DNA from: Oceanibacterium hippocampi
Lineage (GTDB): Bacteria > Pseudomonadota > Alphaproteobacteria > Sneathiellales > Sneathiellaceae
NCBI RefSeq assembly: GCF_900172325.1
Contig: NZ_FWFR01000001.1
Coordinates: 62,001-126,000, forward strand
DNA: 64,000 nucleotides
Direction: 5' to 3'
Below, piece after piece: positions 42,565-52,352 of the stretch; within the stretch, counting starts at the first letter, position 1; every line of letters begins with the position of its first letter. The notes beneath the pieces are model-generated. The model was not told where the DNA came from, made no database searches, and saw only the letters and a list, made by a program, of their open reading frames with translations. The translations under genes were made by a program, and so were the position numbers.

Positions 42565-43329
42565 TCAGCCCTTCAGTTCCTTCACGACATTGTCGACGGC
42601 GTTCCGGAGCGCCGAGAGCTCGGACGAGACCGACACGAAGACGAAGCCGAGATCGAGATAGCGGCGTGCCTCGGCAAGGCTGTACGCCATGATGCCGGCC
42701 GGTATGCCGATCTTCTTCGCCCGCGCCGCGACATCGGCGATCACCGACTGCACCGCCTCGTCATTGTGGCGGTTGATATAGCCGAGATTGGCCGACAGGT
42801 CGGACGGGCCGATGAAGACCCCATCGACGCCATCGACAGCGGCGATCGCCTCCAGGTTCTTGACCGCCTCGGCGCTTTCGAGCTGCACGAGGACGCAGTT
42901 CCGCGCCTCCATGTTGGCGAGGAAATCCGGGTCGCGGCCATAGGCGTTGGCGCCGTTGGCAAGTAGGACGCCGCGATTGCCCTTCGGCGGGAAGCGGGTC
43001 GCGGCGACGGCCGCCTTCGCCTCCTCGGCATTCTGCACGTAGGGCACCAGCAAGGTCGAGTAACCGACATCCATCAACCGCTTGATCAGGATCGGGTCGT
43101 TCCAGGCGACGCGGGTGACCGCCGTCGACGGGCCGCCATGCAGGATCTGGTAGTGCAGCAGCGCCTCCATCGGATCGTTCTGCGCATGTTCGGTATCGAC
43201 GAGCAGCCAGTCGAGGCCAGCGTCGCGCACCACGGCGGTGGCGACGGGGCTCACCAGGCTGAGCCACATCCCGATTTGCGGCCGCCCGGCCTTGATCGCG
43301 TCCTTGAACGGATTGAGTGCGTTCGCCAT
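42565..43329 (-). CDS. HpcH/HpaI family aldolase
   Basis: This metal-dependent class II aldolase or lyase has 254 residues and in its family splits 4-hydroxy-2-oxo acids or acts on related pyruvate-derived substrates. Typical blocks are MWLSLVSPVATAVVRDAGLDWLLVDTEHA, VQLESAEAVKNLEAIAAVDGVDGVFIGPSDLSANLG (metal-binding Glu and Asp) and GIPAGIMAYSLAEA. The ATG at 43329 has GAGGGAG upstream; a longer start at 43371 is less likely. It lies 99 bases downstream of putA on the same strand. The natural substrate is unknown. Confidence 0.92.
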   Translation of the reverse strand: MANALNPFKDAIKAGRPQIGMWLSLVSPVATAVVRDAGLDWLLVDTEHAQNDPMEALLHYQILHGGPSTAVTRVAWNDPILIKRLMDVGYSTLLVPYVQNAEEAKAAVAATRFPPKGNRGVLLANGANAYGRDPDFLANMEARNCVLVQLESAEAVKNLEAIAAVDGVDGVFIGPSDLSANLGYINRHNDEAVQSVIADVAARAKKIGIPAGIMAYSLAEARRYLDLGFVFVSVSSELSALRNAVDNVVKELKG

Positions 43330-43428
43330 CCCTTTAACTCCCTCGACGATGTCGTCCTGTTTCGCCGGCACCGATCGCGCCGGCCCCCGATTCCCCGTAG
43401 CAGGATTGCCGAAGCCGCGCCAGCGACG

Positions 43429-46400
43429 TCACAAGTCCTGTTCTTCCAGCGACAGAAGGCCCGCATTGCCTCCGGTCGCGGTGATATTGACCGACAGCGT
43501 GCGCTCGGTCGCGAAACGGTGCAGATAATGCGGCCCGCCGGCCTTCGGACCGGTCCCGCTCAACCCCTCGCCGCCAAACGGCTGAACGCCGACGACAGCG
43601 CCGACCATGTTGCGGTTGACATAGGCATTGCCGACCCGGAGTCGCCGGCAGATATGTTCGGCGCGCTCGTCGATCCGGGTATGAACGCCAAGTGTCAGGC
43701 CATAGCCGGTGCCGTTGATCGCGTCGAGAACCGCGTCGAGACGCTCGATCTCGAAGCGCACCACATGCAGGACCGGGCCGAAGACCTCGCGCTCCAGCAC
43801 GCCGATCCCCTCGATCTCGAAGGCGCGCGGCGCGAAAAAGGTGCCGTGTCCGCAATCGGCGCCGAGCCGAACCCGGCCGATCTCGCGCGCGGACTCCGCT
43901 ATGCGCCTGGCATGGGCCTCAAGGATACCGAGCGCCTCCCTGTCGATCACCGGGCCGATATCGGTTTCCAGCAGGCCGGGATCGCCGACCTTCAGCTCGG
44001 CCATCGCCCCCTCCAGCATGCGGATCAGGCGGTCGGCGACATCGTCCTGCACGAACAGCACCCGCAAGGCCGAGCAGCGCTGGCCGGCGCTGCCGAAGGC
44101 CGAGGAGACGACATCCGGGATGACCTGTTCGGCGAGCGCCGAGGAATCGACCAGCATCGCGTTCTGGCCGCCGGTCTCGGCGATCAGCGGCAGGATCGCG
44201 CCCGGCCGGTCGGCGAGCCGCCGGTTGATCAGCTTCGCCGTCTCGGTCGAGCCGGTGAAGGCGACCCCGGCCAGCGCCGGATGGGCAAGCAGGGCATTGC
44301 CAATCTCCGGTCCCGGGCCAGGCAGGAGCTGCAACACCTCGGCCGGCACGCCCGCCTCGTGCGCCAGCGCGACGGCGCGGGCGGCGATCAACGGCGTTTG
44401 CTCGGCCGGCTTGGCGAGCACCGCGTTGCCGGCGGCAAGCGCCGCGGCCACCTGGCCGGTAAAGATCGCGAGCGGGAAATTCCACGGACTGATGCAGAGG
44501 AAGACACCGCGCCCGGCGAGCGCGATCTCGTTCCGCTCTCCCGTCGGGCCTGGCAGGGCGACCGGGGCGACGAAATCCCGGCGCGCACCGGCCGCGTAGT
44601 ATCGGCAGAAATCGGCCGCCTCGCGCACTTCCGAGATGGCGTCGGGCAGGGTCTTGCCCGCTTCCCGGACGAGAAGCGCCATGAGTTCGGCCCGCCGGCC
44701 CTCGAGCAGGTCGGCAAGGCGCTCGAGAATCGCCGCCCGTTTCGCCCCCCCGACGGCATTCCAGTCCGGGGCCGCCCCGGCCGCCGCGTCGGCCGCGCGG
44801 CCGGCGATCGCCGCATCGGCCTCGACGACCTCGCCGACGACGCGCCGGTTGTCGGACGGGTCGCGTATCTCGGCTGCCTTGCCGCCGCGCTTGCCAGCCG
44901 CGAGCGACGGCGCCGCCTTCCAGCCGCGCTTGGCAAAGCGCTCCATTTCAGGCGCCAGCGCCGCCGTGACGCTGGGGTCGGAAAAGTCGATCCCGGTCGA
45001 GTTCTTCCGCTCCGCCCCGTAGAGATCGACCGGCAGCGGGATCCCCGGGTGGGGCTTCCGGGTAAGCTTCGCGACCCGCGCCGTCGGATCGGCGATGATC
45101 TCCTCGATCGGCGCCTTGTCGTCGACGATCCGGTTGACGAAGGAGGTATTAGCGCCGTTCTCCAGCAATCGGCGGACTAGGTAGGCGAGCAGATCCTCGT
45201 GCCGCCCGACCGGCGCATAGACCCGGCACGGGATGCCGAGCGTGCCTTCCGGCACGATCTCCTCGTAGAGCGGCACGCCCATGCCGTGCAGGCGCTGGAA
45301 TTCGAAGCCACCCTTGTCATCGCCGGCGAAAGCGAGGATGGCGGCGACGCTGTGCGCATTGTGGGTCGCGAACTGGCAGTGGAAGCGGTCCCGGCGGGCG
45401 AGCAGCGCCCGCGCGCAGACGAGGTAGGAAAGGTCTGTCGAGGCCTTGCGGGTGAATACCGGATAGCCCGGGAAACCCGCTTCCTGGCTCCGCTTGATCT
45501 CGCTGTCCCAGTAGGCGCCCTTGACCAGCCGCACCATGATCCGCCGGCCGCCGGTGCGGGCAAGCTCGGCAAGCCAGTCGACGGCGTGAGGGGCCCGTTT
45601 CTGGTAGGCCTGGAGAGCGAGGCCGAGGCCGTCCCAGCCGTCGAGCGCCGGATCGAGATAGACGTGCTTCAGGATCTCGAGCTGCAGCTCAAGCCGGTCC
45701 GCCTCCTCCGCGTCGATGGTCAACCCGATGTTATGGTCCTTCGCGGCGAGGGCGAGACTGCGAACCTGGGGCACGATACGGGCAACGCAATCGGCGCGCT
45801 GCGCCTCCTCGTAGCGTGGATCGAGGGCGGACAGCTTGACCGAGATCCCGGCGCGCTCCATCACCGTCGCCCCCCTTGCGGCGGAACCGATCGCCTCGAT
45901 CGCGTCCTCGTAGGCCTTGAAGTAGCGGGCCGCATCCTCCCGGGTCCGCGCCGCCTCGCCCAGCATATCGTATGAATAGCGGTAGCCGCGCGCCTCCCAT
46001 TCCTCGGCGCGCTCGATTGCCTCGCCGATATCGCGGCCCATGACGAACTGCTTGCCCATGATCCGCATCGCCTGGCGCATCGCCTCGCGGATGAACGGCT
46101 CGCCGCCGCGCCGCATCAGGCCCCGGAAGGAGCGACGGAGGCCGGACGGCTCGACGTCGCCGCTGCCGAGCAGGCGGCCCGAGAACATCAGCCCCCAGGT
46201 CGACGCGTTGACGAAGGCCGAACTGGACTGTCCGAGATGGCTTTCCCAGTTTGCCGGCCCGATCTTGTCGCGGATCAGGTCATCCATCGTGCCGGCGTCG
46301 GGAATTCGCAACAGCGCCTCGGCGAGACACATGAGGACGATCCCCTCGCGGCTCGAAAGCTCGTACTCGTGCAGGAAGGCATCCAGCCCGCCGGTGCCGC

Positions 46401-46587
46401 GGCGGCCGCGGCGGACCGCCTTGACCAGCTTGCGGGCGCGATCCTCGATCGCCGCACCCGTCCGGGCGTCCAGCGACCATTCGGCAAGCAGCGCCTCGAC
46501 CGCCGCCGTCTCGTCCATCCTGTAGGCGCGCCGGAGCGGCGCGAAGTCCGGCGGCCCTTTTTCTTGCGGCGGAGCGGCGAAGATCAT
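43429..46587 (-). CDS. putA: Bifunctional proline dehydrogenase / L-glutamate gamma-semialdehyde dehydrogenase
   Basis: This enzyme oxidises proline to glutamate in two steps, usually at the inner membrane face. It has 1052 residues. The FAD-linked proline dehydrogenase half shows RLVKGAYWDSEIKRSQEAGFPGYPVFTRK near 350. The NAD-dependent aldehyde dehydrogenase half has its catalytic Glu in IAETGGQNAMLVDSS near 800 and catalytic Cys in GSAGQRCSALRVLF near 834. The N-terminus (MIFAAPPQEKGPPDFAPLRRAY) has no ribbon-helix-helix DNA-binding domain, so this is a short, non-repressor PutA. GGAGGAACC precedes the ATG. It is divergent from dgt with only 60 bases between starts. Confidence 0.97.
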   Translation of the reverse strand: MIFAAPPQEKGPPDFAPLRRAYRMDETAAVEALLAEWSLDARTGAAIEDRARKLVKAVRRGRRGTGGLDAFLHEYELSSREGIVLMCLAEALLRIPDAGTMDDLIRDKIGPANWESHLGQSSSAFVNASTWGLMFSGRLLGSGDVEPSGLRRSFRGLMRRGGEPFIREAMRQAMRIMGKQFVMGRDIGEAIERAEEWEARGYRYSYDMLGEAARTREDAARYFKAYEDAIEAIGSAARGATVMERAGISVKLSALDPRYEEAQRADCVARIVPQVRSLALAAKDHNIGLTIDAEEADRLELQLEILKHVYLDPALDGWDGLGLALQAYQKRAPHAVDWLAELARTGGRRIMVRLVKGAYWDSEIKRSQEAGFPGYPVFTRKASTDLSYLVCARALLARRDRFHCQFATHNAHSVAAILAFAGDDKGGFEFQRLHGMGVPLYEEIVPEGTLGIPCRVYAPVGRHEDLLAYLVRRLLENGANTSFVNRIVDDKAPIEEIIADPTARVAKLTRKPHPGIPLPVDLYGAERKNSTGIDFSDPSVTAALAPEMERFAKRGWKAAPSLAAGKRGGKAAEIRDPSDNRRVVGEVVEADAAIAGRAADAAAGAAPDWNAVGGAKRAAILERLADLLEGRRAELMALLVREAGKTLPDAISEVREAADFCRYYAAGARRDFVAPVALPGPTGERNEIALAGRGVFLCISPWNFPLAIFTGQVAAALAAGNAVLAKPAEQTPLIAARAVALAHEAGVPAEVLQLLPGPGPEIGNALLAHPALAGVAFTGSTETAKLINRRLADRPGAILPLIAETGGQNAMLVDSSALAEQVIPDVVSSAFGSAGQRCSALRVLFVQDDVADRLIRMLEGAMAELKVGDPGLLETDIGPVIDREALGILEAHARRIAESAREIGRVRLGADCGHGTFFAPRAFEIEGIGVLEREVFGPVLHVVRFEIERLDAVLDAINGTGYGLTLGVHTRIDERAEHICRRLRVGNAYVNRNMVGAVVGVQPFGGEGLSGTGPKAGGPHYLHRFATERTLSVNITATGGNAGLLSLEEQDL

Positions 46588-46647
46588 GGTTCCTCCAGGT
46601 CAAGCGGCTTGTCAGAGACTAGCGGCCTCCCTAACGTGGCGGCAATC

Positions 46648-47985
46648 ATGATGGACTGGAAAAAACTTCTTTCGGCACAGCGTTTCGGCCAGGACGAGCC
46701 CGAGCCGGTGCTCTCCCATCGCAGCCCGTTCCACAAGGATTTCGACCGGGTCGTCTTCTCCTCGGCGTTCCGGCGCATGCAGGACAAGACCCAGGTCCAT
46801 TCGTTGCCGCCCACAGACTATGTGCGGACCCGCCTTACCCATTCCATGGAAGCGGCGTCGGTCGGCCGCTCGCTCGGGGCCGGGGTCGGCCAGACGATCA
46901 TCCAGCGGCACCAGCTGGATGGCGACTACGCCCCGGCCGAGTTCGGCCATATCGTCTCGGCGGCCTGCCTGACGCACGATATCGGCAATCCGCCGTTCGG
47001 CCATTTCGGCGAGGAGGTGATCGGCGACTGGTTCGTGAACGGTCCGCTGGCCGACGAGCTGGCGCGCAATCTCAGCGACGTCGAACGGGCCGACTTCGCC
47101 CATTTCGAGGGCAATGCCCAGGGCTTCCGGATCGTCAGCAAGCTGCAGAACTGGCGTGGCAAGGGCGGCCTCAGGCTCACCAACGCGACGCTCGCCACCT
47201 TCGCGAAATATCCCCGCGGCTCGGTCGCCGCCCCCGGGAACGCCGGCGACGCCGGGGCCAAGAAATTCGGCTTCTTCGCCTCCGAGCGTGAGGAGTTCGC
47301 CGCCGTCGCCGAGGCGGTCGGCCTGATCGCGCACGGCCGCGACTACTGGTCCCGTCATCCGCTCTGCTACCTGGTCGAGGCGGCGGACGACATCTGCTAC
47401 CGCATCGTCGATCTGGAGGACGGCCTGAAGCTTGGTCGGATATCCTTCGAGGAGAGCGAGACCCTGCTCCTTGCGCTGCTCGGCCGGGTGCCGAGCCGCT
47501 ACCGGGAGATCGACGGTGCCTCGGACCGGATCGGCTATCTCCGCGCCAAGTCGATCGGGGCGCTGATCCGGCAGGTCGTCGAGGTCTTCAACGACAACGA
47601 GGCGGCAATCGTCGAGGGCCGTTTCAAGGGCGAACTGCTCGGCCATATCCAGAGCGCCGCGGCACTCGACGAAATCTTCCGAGTCACCGGCGAGAAGCTG
47701 TTCACCCATCCCGAACGGCTCCAGGTCGAGGTCAGCGGCTCGGAGATCCTGACCACCATCCTCGACGCCTTCACCCGCGCCTTCCTGGAAAAGGAACGGG
47801 AAGCCGCCGGCGGGACCCGGATGTCGCCGAGAGCGCGGGTGCTGACCGAGCTCTTTCCCGACGAGCAGATGCCGCTCGACAACCGCTATCTCTGGCTGCG
47901 CGGCATCGTCGATTACGTGTCGGGCATGACCGATTCCTTCGCCGTCCAGCAATTCCGCCATCTGCGCGGCCTGATCGGCAGCTAG
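46648..47985 (+). CDS. dgt: Deoxyguanosinetriphosphate triphosphohydrolase-like protein
   Basis: This HD-domain enzyme hydrolyses dNTPs to nucleoside and triphosphate. It has 445 residues. The HD metal site is seen in RLTHSMEAASVGRSLG and CLTHDIGNPPFGHFGEEV, with a later LVEAADDICYRIVDLEDG holding the further Asp. Family blocks also include FSSAFRRMQDKTQVHSLPPTDYVRTRLTHS. Two adjacent ATGs occur at 46648 and 46651; upstream sequence overlaps the divergent putA start. It ends 4 bases before the convergent hutH gene. Confidence 0.94.
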   Translation: MMDWKKLLSAQRFGQDEPEPVLSHRSPFHKDFDRVVFSSAFRRMQDKTQVHSLPPTDYVRTRLTHSMEAASVGRSLGAGVGQTIIQRHQLDGDYAPAEFGHIVSAACLTHDIGNPPFGHFGEEVIGDWFVNGPLADELARNLSDVERADFAHFEGNAQGFRIVSKLQNWRGKGGLRLTNATLATFAKYPRGSVAAPGNAGDAGAKKFGFFASEREEFAAVAEAVGLIAHGRDYWSRHPLCYLVEAADDICYRIVDLEDGLKLGRISFEESETLLLALLGRVPSRYREIDGASDRIGYLRAKSIGALIRQVVEVFNDNEAAIVEGRFKGELLGHIQSAAALDEIFRVTGEKLFTHPERLQVEVSGSEILTTILDAFTRAFLEKEREAAGGTRMSPRARVLTELFPDEQMPLDNRYLWLRGIVDYVSGMTDSFAVQQFRHLRGLIGS

Positions 47986-47989
47986 GCCT

Positions 47990-49528
47990 TCACGGCGCGA
48001 GCGCGAAGCCGCCCGGTACCAGGTCGGCGAAGGCATCCGCCTCGATCATCGCGGCGACGGTGGCGATATCGGGGGCGAAGCTGCGGTCCTCCAGGTAGCG
48101 GGGCACCCGTTCGCGGATCCGGGCGATCGCCGCCTCGAGCGGAGCCGAGCTTTCCAGCGGGCGGTGAAACTCGACACCCTGCGCCGCCGCCAGCAATTCG
48201 ATCGCGATCACGGCGACCGCGTTGTCCAGCATGTCACCGAGCCGGCGGGCGGCGAAGGTCGCCATCGAGACATGGTCTTCCTGGTTGGCCGATGTCGGCA
48301 GGGAATCGACGCTGGCCGGGTGGGCGAGCGCCTTGTTCTCCGAGACCAGCGCCGCGGCGCTGACCTGGGCCAGCATGAAGCCCGACTTCAGGCCCGCGTC
48401 ATCGACCAGGAAGGGCGGCAGGCCGCTCAGGTGCGGGTCGATCAGAAGCGCCGTGCGCCGCTCCGACAACGATCCGGTTTCGGCGATGGCAAGCGCCAGA
48501 CCGTCGGCAGAGAAGGCGACCGGCTCGGCATGAAAGTTCCCGCCGGACAGGATGTCGCCGCTGTTGGAAAAGACGATCGGGTTGTCGGAGACCGCGTTGG
48601 CCTCGCGCACCAGGGTCGCCGCGGCAGCGTTGATCTGGTCGAGGCAGGCGCCCATGACCTGCGGCTGGCAACGGATCGAATAGGGGTCCTGGACCCGGTC
48701 GCAAAGCAGGTGACTGTCGCGGATCCGGCTGTGTCGGACCAGCGCCCGGTAAAGCCCGGCGACGCGGATCTGCCCCGGCTGTCCGCGCAGCGCGTGCAGG
48801 CGCTCGTCGAACGGCGTGTCGCTGCCCTTGATGGCGTCGATCGAAAGCGCCCCGGCAACCAGCGCGGCGACGAACAGTGCCTCGCTCCGGACCAGCGCGT
48901 CGAGCGCCAGCGCGGTCGAGACCTGGGTGCCGTTGAGCAGCGCCAGCCCCTCCTTCGGTTCCAGCGCCAGCGGCGAGAGCCCTGCCTCGCGAAGCGCCTC
49001 CGCTCCCGGCCGCGCCTCGCCTTCGGGGCCGAGGACCGCGCCCTCGCCGATCATGACCAGCGACAGATGGGCGAGCGGGGCGAGATCGCCCGACGCGCCG
49101 ACCGACCCCTTGGCCGGGATATGGGGCAGCACGTCGCAGTCGATCATGGCGAGGAGGAATTCGACGACCGCCGGTCGGACACCGGAGAAGCCGCGTGCCA
49201 GCGCGTTCGCCTTCAGCGCCAGCACGAGCCGGACGACCCGACGCGGCAGCGGCGCCCCGACCCCGGCGGCATGGGACCGGACGAGGCCGAGTTGCAGTTC
49301 GCGAAGTTTCGCCTTCGGGATCGAGGTGCTGGCGAGCAGGCCGAAACCGGTATTGACGCCATAGACCGTGCGGTCGCCAGCGATCACGTCCGCGACCGTG
49401 CGCGCGCTGTCCTCGACCGGCTTCCGCCAGCCGTCCGCGAAGGCGAACCCGGCGCCATCGCGCAGGATTGCGCGGCAGTCCTCGAGCGTCATCTCGCCGG
49501 GTATTACGCGACGCGCTATGGTCGTCAT
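47990..49528 (-). CDS. hutH: Histidine ammonia-lyase
   Basis: This enzyme removes ammonia from histidine to give urocanate, the first step of histidine use. It has 512 residues, the normal length. The self-forming MIO cofactor triad Ala-Ser-Gly is in [21 protein letters not shown] near 140-145. Other family blocks are [28 protein letters not shown] and [15 protein letters not shown]. Its ATG overlaps the TGA of hutI by 4 bases, with a GAGGGAG ribosome site, so it is co-translated with hutI. Confidence 0.98.
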   Translation of the reverse strand: MTTIARRVIPGEMTLEDCRAILRDGAGFAFADGWRKPVEDSARTVADVIAGDRTVYGVNTGFGLLASTSIPKAKLRELQLGLVRSHAAGVGAPLPRRVVRLVLALKANALARGFSGVRPAVVEFLLAMIDCDVLPHIPAKGSVGASGDLAPLAHLSLVMIGEGAVLGPEGEARPGAEALREAGLSPLALEPKEGLALLNGTQVSTALALDALVRSEALFVAALVAGALSIDAIKGSDTPFDERLHALRGQPGQIRVAGLYRALVRHSRIRDSHLLCDRVQDPYSIRCQPQVMGACLDQINAAAATLVREANAVSDNPIVFSNSGDILSGGNFHAEPVAFSADGLALAIAETGSLSERRTALLIDPHLSGLPPFLVDDAGLKSGFMLAQVSAAALVSENKALAHPASVDSLPTSANQEDHVSMATFAARRLGDMLDNAVAVIAIELLAAAQGVEFHRPLESSAPLEAAIARIRERVPRYLEDRSFAPDIATVAAMIEADAFADLVPGGFALAP

Positions 49529-50763
49529 GCCGTCTCCCTCTCCAGAACGATCCGGCCCGCCTTGACGACCCGCCGGCAGGGATTGGCAGCGATCCGGTAT
49601 GCCAGTTCGGCCGGATGCTCGATCGCCCAGAAGGCCATGTCGGCGACCCGGCCCGGCTCCAGCACGCCGTGGCTGTCGCCGAGGCCGAGGGCCCGGGCCG
49701 CCTCCCGCGTGACGCCGGCCAGCGCCTCCTCCGGCGTCAGGCCGAACAGGGTCGACGCCATGTTCAGCATCAGCAGCAGCGAGCCTACCGGCGCCGAACC
49801 CGGATTGCAGTCGCTGGCGATGGCAATGCGGACACCATGCCAGCGCAGATCCTCGACCGGCGGCAGGCGGGTTTCCCGGAGGAAATAGTAGGCGCCCGGC
49901 AGAAGTACCGCGACGGTCCCGGCGGCGGCCATGGCGCGCGCGCCGTCCTCGTCCAGATATTCCAGGTGGTCGGCCGAGAGCGCGCCGAAGCCGGCGGCCA
50001 TGGCGGCGCCGTGCTGGTTGGAAAGCTGCTCGGCATGCAGCTTGACCGGCAGTCCGAGCGCTTGCGCCGTCTCGAAGACGCGCGCGATCTGCCCGGTCGA
50101 GAAGGCGATCCGCTCGCAGAAGCCGTCGACCGCGTCGGCCAGTCCCTCGCCGGCGATGGCCGGCAGGACAGTGCTGCAGACATGGTCGATATAGCCGTCG
50201 GCATCGCCGGCGAATTCCGCCGGCAGGGCATGCGCGCCGAGATAGCTGGTGCTGACGTCGACGGGCAAGTGTTCGGCCAGTTGGCGCGCCACGCGAAGCT
50301 GGCGCCGCTCGGTCTCGAGGTCGAGGCCGTAGCCGGACTTGATCTCCACATGGGTCACGCCTTCCGCGAGGAACGGCCGGAGTCGCCGTTCCGCGGCGCG
50401 GAACAGGTCCATCTCGCCGGCCGCACGGGTCGCGCGGACGGTCGAGACGATGCCGCCGCCGGCAGCGGCGATTTCCTCGTAGCTCGCGCCATTGAGCCGC
50501 ATCTCGAACTCGACCGCCCGATTGCCGCCATGAACGATATGGGTGTGGCAGTCGATCAGCCCGGGCGTGATCCAGCAGCCATCCGCATCGAAGACGTCGC
50601 GGGCGAGCGCCTCGGGGCGATCGGGCAGTGCTTCCGAAGGACCGGCAAAGGCGATCCGGCCGTCGGCGACGGCGACGGCACCGTCCTCGACCGCGCCGTA
50701 GGCCGGATCGGGCCGCATGGTCGCGAGCCGGGCATTGACCCAGATCCTGTCCCAGAGGGCCAT
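49525..50763 (-). CDS. hutI: Imidazolonepropionase
   Basis: This amidohydrolase-superfamily enzyme opens the imidazolone ring, the third step of histidine breakdown. It has 412 residues. Metal ligands appear in [16 protein letters not shown] (HxH near 75), in [11 protein letters not shown] and [10 protein letters not shown] (His), and in [11 protein letters not shown] (Asp). The start [15 protein letters not shown] at 50763 lies 26 bases after the stop of the FAD oxidoreductase gene. Urocanase (hutU), the enzyme between HutH and HutI, is not in the window. Confidence 0.97.
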   Translation of the reverse strand: MALWDRIWVNARLATMRPDPAYGAVEDGAVAVADGRIAFAGPSEALPDRPEALARDVFDADGCWITPGLIDCHTHIVHGGNRAVEFEMRLNGASYEEIAAAGGGIVSTVRATRAAGEMDLFRAAERRLRPFLAEGVTHVEIKSGYGLDLETERRQLRVARQLAEHLPVDVSTSYLGAHALPAEFAGDADGYIDHVCSTVLPAIAGEGLADAVDGFCERIAFSTGQIARVFETAQALGLPVKLHAEQLSNQHGAAMAAGFGALSADHLEYLDEDGARAMAAAGTVAVLLPGAYYFLRETRLPPVEDLRWHGVRIAIASDCNPGSAPVGSLLLMLNMASTLFGLTPEEALAGVTREAARALGLGDSHGVLEPGRVADMAFWAIEHPAELAYRIAANPCRRVVKAGRIVLERETA

Positions 50764-50789
50764 CGCGCCCGACCTTCCCGACCCGCCCC

Positions 50790-52130
50790 TCAGACCCAGG
50801 GGCTGTGGCTGTTCGATGCGCCGAAGGTACGGCCTTCGGCGAAGCGTGTGAAGGCGAAGGGCTTGAGCGCCGCCGGCGTCTCGCCGCGGACCAGTTCGCG
50901 CGCGAGCAGCTTGCCGACGCCGGCCATCTTGAAGCCATGGTTGGAATCGGCGGTCATGTAGACATTCGGGGCGATCCAGTCGAATACCGGTACGTTGTCG
51001 GGCGTGAAGGCGCCGACGCCGCCGTTCCGCCGCTCCCGGAAATTCTTCCGACAGCCTTCGAAGCGGCCCATGAGCTGGCCCATCGCCGCACACATGTAAT
51101 CGGCGAACCAGTCGTCGGCCTGGTATTCGTCGTTGGCATGGCCGTAGGGATCGATCATCGCCTCGGGCCCGATCCTGATCGGGATCGTGCCGCCCTGCAC
51201 GCCCGGCCGGTCCATCCGCTCGGCCCCGTTTTTCCAGTAGACATAGAGATGGTCCTGGATCTCCTTGCCGGTCGCCGGATCGACCACCGGCGTATTCATC
51301 ATCTCGACATGCAGGACCGGGGGGTCGCCGTCGATCGCGGTGCGATAGGGCTCGTCAACGTAGACCTCGCCCTCGAGCAGCCGCCAGTAGGTCCACATGT
51401 CCTTCTCGACCGCGCGACCGTCCGCATAGCCGCAGGAGATCGTCGCCGGCTTGCCGAGCAGCGACCAGTGCTTGCCGACCCAGGCGCCGACCGAGAGGAT
51501 CACCATGTCGACCTTCATGCGGCCGCGATCGGTCAGGATCGAACGCACGGTTCCGTTCTCGCTCTCGTAATCGAGCACTTCGACGCCCGAGAGTATGCGC
51601 ACCCCGGCCGCTTCGCATTTCTCGACCAGGCCGCGCACGAACTGCCGCGTCCCGGCATAGCCCGACTTCTTCTCGTGCAGCACGACGTCGATCCCGTCGG
51701 TCACGAAATCCGGCCAGATCGCCTTCAGGAAGGCCTTGCCCTCGGCCCCGACATAGAGATCGGACGGATAGCCGACATCGTTCTGGTGGCGATGGATTCG
51801 ACCGTAATCGTCGATCTGATTGCCCTCGCCGCAGGAGATGTAGCCGACCTGCTGGAAGGCGTAATTGACCGGGTCCTCCATCCAGACATCGAGCGAGTGG
51901 CGCAGGATGTCGTGCAGCGGCTCAGTCATGTAGAAATTGCGGACGCAACCACAGGCGATCCCGGTGGCGCCGGCGCCCGGTGCGGTCTTGTCGAGCACGA
52001 CGACATCGGCGCCGGAGCCGCGACCGGTCGCCGCCAGTTCGCGCGCCAGGTGAAGGGCGGTGCTGAGCCCGTGCACGCCGGCGCCGACAATGGCGTAGGT
52101 AGTGCTTTTCGGCAGGTCGGTCAGGGTCAT
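50790..52130 (-). CDS. FAD-dependent oxidoreductase, glycine/D-amino-acid oxidase (DadA/sarcosine oxidase) family
   Basis: This flavoprotein has 446 residues. The ADP-binding fold is in [18 protein letters not shown] near 12-29, and the later FAD block is in [31 protein letters not shown]. The substrate half resembles sarcosine/dimethylglycine oxidase beta subunits. GGAGGAG lies 9 bases before the ATG at 52130. It leads a same-strand unit with hutI and hutH and is divergent from an MttB-family methyltransferase. Oxidative N-demethylation of a methylated amino acid fits the second neighbour; the link to histidine use is less clear. Confidence 0.9.
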   Translation of the reverse strand: MTLTDLPKSTTYAIVGAGVHGLSTALHLARELAATGRGSGADVVVLDKTAPGAGATGIACGCVRNFYMTEPLHDILRHSLDVWMEDPVNYAFQQVGYISCGEGNQIDDYGRIHRHQNDVGYPSDLYVGAEGKAFLKAIWPDFVTDGIDVVLHEKKSGYAGTRQFVRGLVEKCEAAGVRILSGVEVLDYESENGTVRSILTDRGRMKVDMVILSVGAWVGKHWSLLGKPATISCGYADGRAVEKDMWTYWRLLEGEVYVDEPYRTAIDGDPPVLHVEMMNTPVVDPATGKEIQDHLYVYWKNGAERMDRPGVQGGTIPIRIGPEAMIDPYGHANDEYQADDWFADYMCAAMGQLMGRFEGCRKNFRERRNGGVGAFTPDNVPVFDWIAPNVYMTADSNHGFKMAGVGKLLARELVRGETPAALKPFAFTRFAEGRTFGASNSHSPWV

Positions 52131-52352
52131 CTGGGCTCACTCCTCCAGTGGATGCAGGCGCTATGATTGGACGTTAGCGCCGGGCGACGGGGCCCGACGC
52201 GCTTGAAAGCGACACGCGCTTGCCCCGGACGGCTTTGCCGAAACGCGCAAGTCGATGTCGCTGTCCGACAGGTGCCCGGAAGCGTTGCGCCCGTACCTTC
52301 GAATGCAGGCCTCGGCCGATGGTCGGCGCGGCGGCAAACGATCAGGTGGGAC

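Noticed and set aside
48164..49888. Plus-strand open frame opposite hutH/hutI
   Set aside because: It is antisense to enzymes with intact active-site motifs and ignores their 4-base overlap; no ribosome site or family resemblance.
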